From: an uncultured Actinomycetes bacterium
GTDB lineage: Bacteria > Actinomycetota > Actinomycetes > Nanopelagicales > Nanopelagicaceae
DNA length: 7,099 nt
Direction: 5' to 3'
Assembly: GCA_903932695.1 (NCBI GenBank)
Contig: CAIZGZ010000099.1
Coordinates: forward strand, 1-7,099
In this document: positions 1 through 6,437 of the stretch, one piece after another
Layout of the letters: every line of letters starts with the position of its first letter
How positions within the stretch are numbered: the stretch's first letter is position 1
The notes under the pieces: model-generated
Seen by the model: only the letters and a program-made list of their open reading frames with translations
The model's database searches: none
What the model was told of the DNA's origin: nothing
Program-made: the position numbers and the translations under genes

Positions 1-1125
1 CGCTCTGGTTTCGGTGAGACCGGCGAGGCGATGTATGTAACGAGTGGCTTTACCTACGACAGCGCAGAACAGGCCGTCAGTTCTTTTGCCGAAGAGATTG
101 ATCACTACGTCTACGGTCGATTCGCTAATCCAACCGTCTCCATGTTTGAAGAGCGCTTAGCCGCAATTGAGGGTGCTCCGCTCTGCGTCGGCACAGGCTC
201 GGGTATGTCCGCGATGTTTGCATCCGTTGCCTGTCTCGTTTCACAAGGTGATCACATTGTCGCGGCCGCCTCAATGTTTAGCTCGTGTTGGGTAGTTCTC
301 GCCGAGATTCTTCCCAAGTGGGGCGTCACCGTTGAATTCATCGAAGGGAACGATCCTGCTACGTGGGCGGCGGCGCTCAACAAGCCGACCAAGGTCGTCT
401 TTATCGAATCGCCCTCCAATCCAATGCTGGAGATTGTCGATATTCGGATGGTCTCCGATTTAGCGCACAAAGTTGGCGCGACCGTTATCGTGGATAACGT
501 GATGGCCTCACCCATCATGCAAAAGCCACTTCAACTCGGCGCAGATGTTGTGATGTACTCGACGACCAAACATATCGATGGCCAAGGTCGCGTACTGGGT
601 GGTGCGATTTTGGGTCGCGAGGAGTACATCAAAAACCATCTCAACCCATTTATTCGCCACACCGGTCCGACCCTAAGTGCATTCAACGCTTGGGTCCTCG
701 TGAAATCCCTAGAGACGCTCTCGATGCGCGTTGTTCGCATGAACGAGAACGCACTAGCGGTTGCACAATTCCTCGAGAGCATCCCTGCAGTCAAGAGCGT
801 GAACTACCCATTCCTGCCTTCGCATAAATCCTACGAGCTTGCCCGCTCCCAGATGGCCGGTGGCGGATCGACTCTCTCTTTTGAGGTGACCGGTGGGCAA
901 GAGCAGCTCTTTAAAGTCATGAATGCGCTACGCGTCGTCGATATCTCGAATAATTTAGGCGATAGCAAGTCTCTGATCACTCACCCCTACTCAACTACGC
1001 ATCGTCGACTCGATGAAACAACCAAGGCCTCGATGGGAATCACTCAATCTCTCGCTCGACTCTCCCTTGGCCTTGAGCATGCGAGTGATCTGATTAAAGA
1101 TTTTGAGCAGGCATTTAAGGCCTAA
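1..1125 (+). CDS. metZ: O-succinylhomoserine sulfhydrylase (MetZ-type), 5'-truncated by window edge
   Basis: This is a PLP enzyme of the Cys/Met metabolism family that makes homocysteine from activated homoserine and sulfide, the direct-sulfhydrylation route to methionine in the cytosol. The frame is open from base 1, and residues before the first in-frame ATG (base 31) already match the family, so that ATG is internal and the true start lies off the left edge. About 374 residues are present; roughly 20-35 are missing compared with MetZ of about 400. Visible landmarks are the YVYGRFANPT segment (Tyr and Arg codons 112-120) that contacts the neighbouring subunit's PLP phosphate, the cofactor Asp in VDNVMASP (codon 493-495), the Schiff-base Lys in YSTTKHIDGQGRVLGG (codon 568-570), and the carboxylate-binding Arg in ARLSLGLE (codon 1057-1059). 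HTGPTLSAFNAW and VDISNNLGDSKSLITHP favour MetZ over cystathionine gamma-synthase/lyase. Whether the substrate is O-succinyl- or O-acetylhomoserine cannot be read from the sequence. It converges on the patB-like gene. Confidence 0.92.
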   Translation, partial: RSGFGETGEAMYVTSGFTYDSAEQAVSSFAEEIDHYVYGRFANPTVSMFEERLAAIEGAPLCVGTGSGMSAMFASVACLVSQGDHIVAAASMFSSCWVVLAEILPKWGVTVEFIEGNDPATWAAALNKPTKVVFIESPSNPMLEIVDIRMVSDLAHKVGATVIVDNVMASPIMQKPLQLGADVVMYSTTKHIDGQGRVLGGAILGREEYIKNHLNPFIRHTGPTLSAFNAWVLVKSLETLSMRVVRMNENALAVAQFLESIPAVKSVNYPFLPSHKSYELARSQMAGGGSTLSFEVTGGQEQLFKVMNALRVVDISNNLGDSKSLITHPYSTTHRRLDETTKASMGITQSLARLSLGLEHASDLIKDFEQAFKA

Positions 1126-1139
1126 CTGGAAAGCAGTTA
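1123..1139. terminator. Stop-to-stop hairpin between convergent genes
   Basis: TAACTG-GAAAG-CAGTTA is a perfect 6-bp inverted repeat with a 5-base loop. Its outer bases are the TAA stop of metZ (1123-1125) and, on the opposite strand, the TAA stop of the patB-like gene (1137-1139). On the plus strand a further four pairs (GGCC with GGCT, one G-U) can form across a 2-base bulge. No T-tract follows on either strand, so it is not a canonical intrinsic terminator; it may act as a weak bidirectional terminator or 3'-end stabiliser. Confidence 0.35.
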
Positions 1140-2300
1140 CAGGCTAGCAACGATTCGATCAATACCCTCGGTCAATACTTCTAAGTTCGTCGCAAAATTC
1201 ATACGAATGTATTGAGAGGATTCAGGTCCAAAAGCACTTCCGGGTGATACCGCTAACTTACCTCGCTCAAGCAGCACCTTGCTGGGATCTTCTCCCAAGT
1301 TATATGCGCCTAAATCGATCCAGGCTAAATATGAGCAATCCGGGATGCGATAGCGCGCCTCTGGCAATTTTGCTGTGAGCTGGAGAGCGATTGCGCGTCG
1401 ATTACGGTCAAGAGTGCGGAGTGCAGCATCCAACCAATCTGCAGATTGATAGGCGATTGCATTTGCCTTAGCGCCCAAGAGTGATGCGCGGTATTTAACG
1501 GCCGGTGGCATTGCGTCGGCAAGCGCTTTGGTGCGTGGATGAGCTGTCACCACTTGAGCACATTTAAGGCCCGCCAAATTCCAGGCTTTGCTGGCAGAGG
1601 TAACGCAGATACCCACTTCGCGAGCGGCATCGCTCACGGCCAAGAATGGCACGAAGGTATGTTCGGCAAAGGTCAGAGGTGCATGAATCTCGTCGCTTAA
1701 CACGATGACGCCATACTTCTGGGCCAAATCTGCGATTGCGGCGAGCTCTTCTCGGGTAAAAACTGTTCCAACTGGGTTGTGCGGATTGCAGAGATAATGG
1801 AGTTTCACACCGGCTTGGTAGCCAGCTTCAATTGCCGCAAGATCTAAGGAGTAGTGCATCCCCTCTTGCTTCATCGGGACGTCGTATTGAGTGCACTTTA
1901 ATTCTGCGATCCAGTTAGTACGCATATTGTGATAGACCGGCGTATGAATCATGATGCGATCGCCCGCGGAAACGATTTGGCGACTGATCTCAATCATCCC
2001 GACTCCCACATCGGTCACGATATAGACCTGCTCTGGATCAAGCTCCCAGCCCCACCGGCTCTCTGAAAAGTCGTGAAAGGCGTGGGCGAGTTCGAGGTTC
2101 GTACCCATGTACCCAGTATCTGAGCGCTGAATCATCTCGACTAACGCAGAACGAATAGGTGCGGCGATCTCAAAGTCCATCTCAGCGACCGGCATCGGCA
2201 ATATCTCATCCGAATGTCCGCTCCACTTTTCGCTGGTTCGCTTGCGAAGAATAGCGAGCGGAAGACCATCTACTTCAGGATGCGATGTTGCTGGTGACAT
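1137..2300 (-). CDS. patB: PatB/MalY-family PLP C-S lyase (putative cystathionine beta-lyase)
   Basis: This 387-residue fold-type I aminotransferase-like enzyme is the usual length for the MalY/PatB group, which performs beta-elimination on cystathionine or cysteine to give homocysteine or sulfide, pyruvate and ammonia. Visible motifs are RKRTSEKW near residue 20, MPVAEMDF at 36-43, the aminotransferase signature CNPHNPVGTVF at 171-181 (Asn175 near PLP), SDEIHAPL at 202-209 (Asp203 pairs with the pyridine nitrogen), SASKAWNLAGLKCA at 235-248 with Schiff-base Lys238, and YIRMNFAT at 364-371 with Arg366 for the substrate carboxylate. The ATG lies 9 bases after the prmC stop, with only a weak AGG-type ribosome-binding site inside the end of prmC, so it is probably cotranscribed with prfA-prmC. 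Family members also include cysteine desulfhydrases and moonlighting regulators, so the exact substrate is uncertain. The neighbouring convergent metZ supports a sulfur amino acid role. Confidence 0.87.
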   Translation of the reverse strand: MSPATSHPEVDGLPLAILRKRTSEKWSGHSDEILPMPVAEMDFEIAAPIRSALVEMIQRSDTGYMGTNLELAHAFHDFSESRWGWELDPEQVYIVTDVGVGMIEISRQIVSAGDRIMIHTPVYHNMRTNWIAELKCTQYDVPMKQEGMHYSLDLAAIEAGYQAGVKLHYLCNPHNPVGTVFTREELAAIADLAQKYGVIVLSDEIHAPLTFAEHTFVPFLAVSDAAREVGICVTSASKAWNLAGLKCAQVVTAHPRTKALADAMPPAVKYRASLLGAKANAIAYQSADWLDAALRTLDRNRRAIALQLTAKLPEARYRIPDCSYLAWIDLGAYNLGEDPSKVLLERGKLAVSPGSAFGPESSQYIRMNFATNLEVLTEGIDRIVASL

Positions 2301-2309
2301 ACCTGAAGC

Positions 2310-3176
2310 CTACTCGCGCTTTTTGCGAATAGCGGTAGTAAATCGTGGTCGACCCGTGAGGTCGTGGATGTTTTTAATCTCCGTAAAGTCAGTTGATAGC
2401 GCTTGCGCCATCGCTGCTGCTTGCGATTCATGGTGCTCGAACGCCATAAAACCACCGCACTTGAGCAACCGGGCCGCTGCTTCGATAAAGAGGTGCGGAA
2501 CGGACATGCCATCACCCTTGCCACCAAAGAGCGCAGCTTCAGGTTCAAAGCGCACATTTATTGGCAACAACTCTGAATCAGGAATGTACGGTGGATTCGC
2601 TACGACCACATCAAATCGTTCATCCATACACGCCGTTGCGACGTCATCACAGACGATTCGAACTTTGGCACCCGTTGCAACCACATTTCGCTCGAGCCAT
2701 TCACACGCCTCGGGTGAATGTTCAACTGCGGTCAGATCTACTTCCTTTCCGCAATCTTCGGTGGCGAGTGAAATTGCGATGGCGCCACTTCCCGATCCTA
2801 AATCGATAATCTCGACTGGCTTGATAAGGGTTGCTGGGTCAAGTCCGATGACGTGGTTCTTGACCAGTTCGACCAAACTTTCGGTCTCGGGACGAGGAAT
2901 CAGAACGCCTGGCCCGACGTGGAGGTTGAGATAACGAAACGGTGCAGTGCCAATAATGTATTGGGTCGGCTCACCGGTTTGTCTACGCAGCACTAGCCGG
3001 CGTAGTTCGCGATCGAGTTCCTGAGTCTGCTCGTCATCGAGTTTCATCAACCTGAGTTGAACTTCGCCTTTATTGCAGCCAAGCAAATGAGCCAGGAGCA
3101 GATCTGCATCAACTGTCGGAATATCTTGAGCTTTAAAGTAATCCTTGGTGATGTGCAGCAAATCCTTACGAATCAT
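2310..3176 (-). CDS. prmC: Peptide chain release factor N5-glutamine methyltransferase
   Basis: PrmC (HemK) uses S-adenosylmethionine to methylate the glutamine of the GGQ motif in class I release factors, which raises peptide-release efficiency. The 288-residue product has the expected two parts. An N-terminal helical release-factor-binding domain (about 1-85) ends in GEPTQYIIG. A Rossmann methyltransferase domain follows with VLIPRPETE (91-99), SAM-binding DLGSGSG (125-131), the catalytic NPPY (194-197) that holds the target glutamine, and the C-terminal DLTGRPRFTTA (272-282). The ATG (3176-3174) overlaps the prfA stop by one base as TAATG. There is no good Shine-Dalgarno at usual spacing, so translation is probably coupled to prfA. 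All catalytic motifs are intact. In many actinobacteria the next gene is a Sua5/TsaC-type threonylcarbamoyl-AMP synthase; here a PatB-like gene follows instead. Confidence 0.97.
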   Translation of the reverse strand: MIRKDLLHITKDYFKAQDIPTVDADLLLAHLLGCNKGEVQLRLMKLDDEQTQELDRELRRLVLRRQTGEPTQYIIGTAPFRYLNLHVGPGVLIPRPETESLVELVKNHVIGLDPATLIKPVEIIDLGSGSGAIAISLATEDCGKEVDLTAVEHSPEACEWLERNVVATGAKVRIVCDDVATACMDERFDVVVANPPYIPDSELLPINVRFEPEAALFGGKGDGMSVPHLFIEAAARLLKCGGFMAFEHHESQAAAMAQALSTDFTEIKNIHDLTGRPRFTTAIRKKRE

Positions 3177-4267
3177 TAGTGATCGCTACTCGCTAGCTTT
3201 GCCGCCTTATCCGCCTCAAGTAGTGCATTGATCACATCATCGAGTTCACCGTTAAGCACCGCATCAAGGTTATTTGCCTTGAAGTTGACCCGATGATCGC
3301 TCAATCGATTTTCTGGGAAGTTGTAGGTGCGGATGCGTTCAGAACGGTCCACCGACTTCACCTGCGCATTTCGCGCCTCCGAAGCGATTCGATCCGCCTC
3401 TTCTTGCGCTGCAGCGAGCATGCGAGCCCGCAAAATACGCATCGCAGATTCCTTATTTTGAAGTTGGGATTTTTCGTTCTGACATGAGACCACAATGCCA
3501 GTAGGAATGTGGGTGATGCGGACCGCAGAGTCCGTGGTGTTCACCGACTGCCCACCTGGACCAGATGAACGATAAACATCGATACGAAGATCCTGCTGAC
3601 GAATCTCAACATCCACTTCATCGGCTTCTGCAAGAATCAAGACGCCAGCAGCCGAGGTGTGGATACGGCCTTGTGATTCGGTCTCCGGCACGCGTTGGAC
3701 GCGGTGCACTCCGCCTTCAAATTTGAGCTTGGCATATGGGGTGTGGCCTGGCTCGGCAACGCCTTTGGATTTAATCGCCATCGAAATATCTTTATAGCCA
3801 CCCATCTCTGAGTCGGTGGCATCGATGATCTCTGTCTTCCAACCATTCTTCTCGGCGTAGCGTTGGTACATACGCAAGAGATCGCCAGCAAAGAGCGCGG
3901 ATTCATCTCCGCCTACTCCGGCCTTAATCTCCATAATGACATCGCGATCATCATTAGGGTCGCGTGGCAGCAAGAGTTCTTCGAGACGCTCCTCGGTTGT
4001 AGCCAGAGTCTCTTCAAGAGCCGGGAGCTCTGCCGCAAAGGCGCTATCTTCGGCGGCCATCTCACGTCCTGCAGCTAAATCTTCGGTAGCGCTCTTCCAG
4101 GCACGGTATCCCGCAATGACCGGACCTAGCTGGGCATAGCGCTTGCCAAGTTGGCGCGCTTTGCCTTGGTCATTGTGAATCGAAGGGTCGGCCAAATCGG
4201 CCTCGAGCTGGATGTACTCCTCCAGCAGTTCATGCACATTTCCAAACTTGTCGTGTGCCTGCGTCAT
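3176..4267 (-). CDS. prfA: Peptide chain release factor 1 (RF1)
   Basis: RF1 recognises UAA and UAG in the ribosomal A site and triggers hydrolysis of the finished peptide. From the chosen start it is 363 residues, normal for RF1. Numbering from the upstream ATG, it has an N-terminal coiled-coil-rich domain (about 1-105), the GVGGDESALFAGDL segment (117-130), the stop-codon-reading tripeptide PET (195-197) in the RF1-type context RVPETESQGRIHTSA, and the catalytic GGQ (239-241) in RSSGPGGQSVNTTDSAVR. PET rather than SPF separates it from RF2. The AEPGHTPYAKLKFEGG stretch resembles actinobacterial RF1. Two ATGs lie in tandem (4270-4268 and 4267-4265). The GGGAG ribosome-binding site is 2 bases from the first but 5 from the second, so I favour 4267; the product differs by one Met. 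It heads prfA-prmC-patB, downstream of the rpmE terminator. Confidence 0.98.
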   Translation of the reverse strand: MTQAHDKFGNVHELLEEYIQLEADLADPSIHNDQGKARQLGKRYAQLGPVIAGYRAWKSATEDLAAGREMAAEDSAFAAELPALEETLATTEERLEELLLPRDPNDDRDVIMEIKAGVGGDESALFAGDLLRMYQRYAEKNGWKTEIIDATDSEMGGYKDISMAIKSKGVAEPGHTPYAKLKFEGGVHRVQRVPETESQGRIHTSAAGVLILAEADEVDVEIRQQDLRIDVYRSSGPGGQSVNTTDSAVRITHIPTGIVVSCQNEKSQLQNKESAMRILRARMLAAAQEEADRIASEARNAQVKSVDRSERIRTYNFPENRLSDHRVNFKANNLDAVLNGELDDVINALLEADKAAKLASSDH

Positions 4268-4272
4268 CATCG

Positions 4273-4277
4273 CTCCC
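4273..4277 (-). promoter_or_regulatory. prfA ribosome-binding site (GGGAG)
   Basis: On the minus strand AAGGGAGCG directly precedes tandem ATG codons. The spacing of 5 bases fits the second ATG (4267) and is too short for the first (4270). This is the clearest Shine-Dalgarno match seen upstream of a start codon in the window. Confidence 0.6.
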
Positions 4278-4334
4278 TTAGCTTGCCTGTGAGATCAAAG
4301 ACCCCAACACATTGTCTGCAAAAAAATCTGCAAT

Positions 4335-4384
4335 AAAAAAGACCGCGGGCGCCCACAACGTGTGGGGCGCAACTCGCGGTCTTT
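4335..4384 (-). terminator. Strong intrinsic terminator after rpmE
   Basis: Read on the minus strand, AAAGACCGCG (4384-4375) pairs perfectly with CGCGGTCTTT (4347-4338). An inner stem pairs 4369-4361 with 4357-4349 across a 3-base loop (4360-4358), interrupted by one extra G and a small asymmetric internal loop. The outer stem runs straight into six T residues (4340-4335), the layout of a Rho-independent terminator. It begins 8 bases after the rpmE stop. On the plus strand only three T's follow the stem, so its orientation is clear. It separates rho-rpmE from prfA-prmC-patB. Confidence 0.93.
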
Positions 4385-4392
4385 AAAGAAAG

Positions 4393-4611
4393 CTACTTAG
4401 CTTCTGTTGCCTTACCGAAACGCTTTTCGAACGCAGCAACACGGCCGCCGGTATCCAAGATACGCTGCTTGCCGGTGTAGAACGGATGGCACTCAGAACA
4501 GACTTCAACATAGATCGAGCCAGATGGCTTTGTTGAACGTGTCTGGAAAACTTTGCCGCAACCACAGGTAACAGTGGTCTCGATGTACTCTGGATGAATC
4601 TCTGGCTTCAT
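4393..4611 (-). CDS. rpmE: 50S ribosomal protein L31 (zinc-binding, C+ type)
   Basis: bL31 is a small large-subunit protein at the intersubunit bridge. The 72-residue product begins MKPEIHPEYIETTV, the family's standard start. An extension to a TTG codon at 4635 adds eight residues with no family match and is not adopted. Four cysteines, Cys16 and Cys18 in CGCG and Cys38 and Cys41 in CSECHPFYTG, form the zinc site, so this is the C+ paralogue and not the zinc-free form induced on zinc starvation. A GGTAAGAG stretch just before the ATG may serve as a weak ribosome-binding site. The gene follows rho after a 90-base gap that can form two hairpins, and is closed by a strong intrinsic terminator. 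Confidence 0.98.
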   Translation of the reverse strand: MKPEIHPEYIETTVTCGCGKVFQTRSTKPSGSIYVEVCSECHPFYTGKQRILDTGGRVAAFEKRFGKATEAK

Positions 4612-4632
4612 GCTCTTACCGATCTTTTGGGT

Positions 4633-4687
4633 CAACAGCGTGGGGCTGCTGAGAAAACGTACTGGGTCGGAAATCCCGTGAACCAGT
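4633..4687 (-). promoter_or_regulatory. Structured leader of rpmE (two candidate hairpins)
   Basis: The 90-base rho-rpmE gap holds two inverted repeats on the minus strand. One pairs ACTGG (4687-4683) with CCAGT (4665-4661), with an inner CGG/CCG pair. The other is CAGCAG with CTGTTG (4651-4646 and 4638-4633, one G-U) around a C-rich 7-base loop. Neither has a T-tract. In E. coli bL31 represses its own synthesis through leader structure; whether that applies here is unknown. The stems are short and could be chance. Confidence 0.25.
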
Positions 4688-4701
4688 GTGGAAATATTAC
4701 C

Positions 4702-6372
4702 CTAATTTCCATTGACCGGCGAAGAGCCAGCCTCAGCCTCATTGATAGTGGTCTTCTGGATCTGCATCAAGAACTCCACGTTCGACTTGGTGCCCTTCAT
4801 CTTCTCCAAGAGGAGTTCAAGCGCCTGCTGGGACTCCAGGGCGTGCAAGACACGGCGTAGGCGCCAGACAATGCTGAGCTCCTCTTTGCCCATCAAGATC
4901 TCTTCCTTACGAGTACCCGATGCATCGACATCGACGGCTGGGAAGATGCGCTTGTCGGCGAAACGGCGATCGAGCTTGAGCTCCATATTGCCGGTTCCCT
5001 TGAACTCTTCGAAGATCACTTCATCCATCTTGGAGCCGGTCTCTACAAGCGCAGTTGCAAGAATGGTGAGCGAGCCGCCATTTTCAATGTTACGAGCAGC
5101 ACCAAAGAACTTCTTTGGTGGATAGAGCGCTGCTGAATCCACGCCACCCGAAAGAATACGTCCGGACGCTGGCGCAGCGATGTTATAGGCGCGGCCCAAG
5201 CGAGTGATTGAGTCGAGCAAGACAACGACATCGTGACCCATTTCAACCAGACGCTTTGCGCGCTCAATTGCAAGCTCGGCGACACTGGTGTGATCGTCGG
5301 CTGGGCGATCGAAGGTTGAGGCGATGACCTCGCCCTTAACGCTGCGTTGCATATCGGTTACTTCTTCTGGGCGCTCATCAACGAGAACGACCATGAGGTG
5401 AACTTCTGGATTGTTCGTAGTGATCGCATTAGCAATTGCTTGCAAGACCATGGTCTTACCGGCCTTCGGTGGCGAGACGATCAGACCACGTTGTCCCTTG
5501 CCGATAGGTGCTACTAAATCGATCACACGTGTTGTCAAAATATTTGGCAGTGTCTCAAGGCGCAATCGCTCTTGCGGATAGAGCGGAACGAGCTTCGCGA
5601 AGTCAACGCGATCGCGTGCTGCTTCTGGCTCTAACCCATTGACGGTATCGATTTTGACCAGAGCGTTGAACTTCTCTTTGCGCTCACCCTCGCGTGGTGC
5701 GCGGACTTGGCCCGTAATGACATCGCCCTTACGCAATCCGTAGCGACGGATCTGCTGCAATGAAACGTAGACATCGTTTGGCCCAGCGAGATAGCCCTGG
5801 GTACGGATAAATGCGTAGGAATCGAGAATGTCGAGCAAACCACCGACCGGCAGAAGTACATCATCTTCATTGATGGTGATATCGCGTTCTTGGCGTTCGC
5901 CACGATCTGCACGATCACGGAATCTGCTGCGATCATTGCGGTCACGGCGGCCGCCCCGATCATTGCGATCATTGCGGTCACGTCCCCCGCGATCGCTGCG
6001 ATCGCCGCGGTCAGAACCATTGCGCTCATTAAAATCGCGACGCTGTGATTCGCTGCTCTCGCTGCCGGTATTTGAATCTCTTTCAGGGGTCTGCTCATCG
6101 CTCTCGTCTGTAGCTGATGTTGCCTGACCTTTAGGTGATTTGTTCTTCTTATCGCGTGCGGCCTGACGCTCTGCACGTCGAGCTTCGCGTTCTGCCTTTG
6201 CGGCATCGCGGTTAGCTGCCTGGAGGGATCCGATCGATGCGACGAGATCGGCCTTGCTCATCTTTGCTGCGCCTTCAATGCCGAGCTGTCCGGCAACTTT
6301 CTTCAATTCTGGCAGAAGCATTCCAGCTAGTTCGCCAGCAGCCTTAGCTGGGCGTGATGTTGTTTCGCTCAT
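4702..6372 (-). CDS. rho: Transcription termination factor Rho
   Basis: Rho is the hexameric RNA helicase/ATPase that loads on C-rich unstructured RNA and dislodges RNA polymerase. From the ATG at 6372 it has 556 residues, longer than the ~420 of E. coli Rho because of an actinobacterial-type insertion. In order: a Rho_N helical domain (about 12-50, AGMLLPELKKVAGQLGIEG), a charged linker (about 55-165) with Arg/Asp/Asn/Gly repeats, an RNA-binding cold-shock-like domain (about 165-245, including VGGLLDILDSYAFIR), and the RecA-like motor. The motor has Walker A PPKAGKT (301-307), VLVDERPEEV, Walker B VVVLLDS (382-388), the Q-loop region GGVDSAALYPPKKFFGAARN and GTGNMELKLDRR. The MSETTSRPAK start directly precedes Rho_N; a TTG at 6441 would add 23 non-conserved residues. 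No Shine-Dalgarno precedes the ATG, so initiation may be leaderless or leader-dependent. rpmE follows after 90 bases. Confidence 0.99.
   Translation of the reverse strand: MSETTSRPAKAAGELAGMLLPELKKVAGQLGIEGAAKMSKADLVASIGSLQAANRDAAKAEREARRAERQAARDKKNKSPKGQATSATDESDEQTPERDSNTGSESSESQRRDFNERNGSDRGDRSDRGGRDRNDRNDRGGRRDRNDRSRFRDRADRGERQERDITINEDDVLLPVGGLLDILDSYAFIRTQGYLAGPNDVYVSLQQIRRYGLRKGDVITGQVRAPREGERKEKFNALVKIDTVNGLEPEAARDRVDFAKLVPLYPQERLRLETLPNILTTRVIDLVAPIGKGQRGLIVSPPKAGKTMVLQAIANAITTNNPEVHLMVVLVDERPEEVTDMQRSVKGEVIASTFDRPADDHTSVAELAIERAKRLVEMGHDVVVLLDSITRLGRAYNIAAPASGRILSGGVDSAALYPPKKFFGAARNIENGGSLTILATALVETGSKMDEVIFEEFKGTGNMELKLDRRFADKRIFPAVDVDASGTRKEEILMGKEELSIVWRLRRVLHALESQQALELLLEKMKGTKSNVEFLMQIQKTTINEAEAGSSPVNGN
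5931..5982 (-). repeat. Direct repeats encoding the Arg/Asp/Asn linker of Rho
   Basis: The 16-base unit GATCATTGCGGTCACG occurs at 5931-5946 and again at 5967-5982, with a partial copy GATCATTGC at 5958-5966. On the coding strand these read as RDRNDR-type residues of the low-complexity linker of Rho. The repeats are in frame and probably reflect duplication within the disordered linker, which is expected to vary in length between strains. Confidence 0.8.
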
Positions 6373-6402
6373 TATGGGTTTATATATCCGTTTTCTTTTT
6401 GG

Positions 6403-6428
6403 CTCACAGAAGAGAAGATATGTGTGAG
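6403..6428 (-). repeat. Imperfect inverted repeat in rho leader
   Basis: CTCACAGA (6403-6410) and TGTGTGAG (6421-6428) form an 8-base inverted repeat with one mismatch and a 10-base loop. On the minus strand it lies 30-56 bases before the rho ATG and overlaps the G-free tract. An A-rich run rather than a T-tract follows, so it is not an intrinsic terminator. It may be an RNA hairpin that competes with Rho binding, an operator, or chance. Confidence 0.35.
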
Positions 6429-6437
6429 AGTGAAGTT
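6408..6437 (-). promoter_or_regulatory. Candidate rut-like tract in rho leader
   Basis: Read on the minus strand these 30 bases contain no G and eleven C's, with repeated TC and CAC steps, the composition Rho prefers when it loads on RNA. The tract lies 35-64 bases upstream of the rho ATG, between thrB and rho. It could mark the end of the thrB transcript, an autoregulatory site in the rho leader, or both. If rho is transcribed from a promoter very close to its ATG, the tract would belong only to thrB read-through RNA. Confidence 0.35.

Noticed and set aside
31..33. ATG at base 31 as the metZ start
   Set aside because: The ten codons before it are open and continue the conserved N-terminal MetZ sequence, so the gene is cut by the window edge.
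2242..2934. 230-residue open frame on the plus strand across prmC
   Set aside because: It is antisense to an intact, fully motif-bearing prmC, runs into the start of patB, and its translation is Ser/Arg-rich without recognisable domains. It is a shadow frame.
4612..4635. Extended rpmE start at TTG 4635, adding eight residues
   Set aside because: L31 proteins begin at MKPEIHP, and the ATG at 4611 gives the normal length.
5828..6127. Plus-strand frame rich in Ser-Leu-Arg-Ser repeats
   Set aside because: It is the antisense reading of the repetitive Arg/Asp linker of Rho; the repeat pattern comes from the rho codons.
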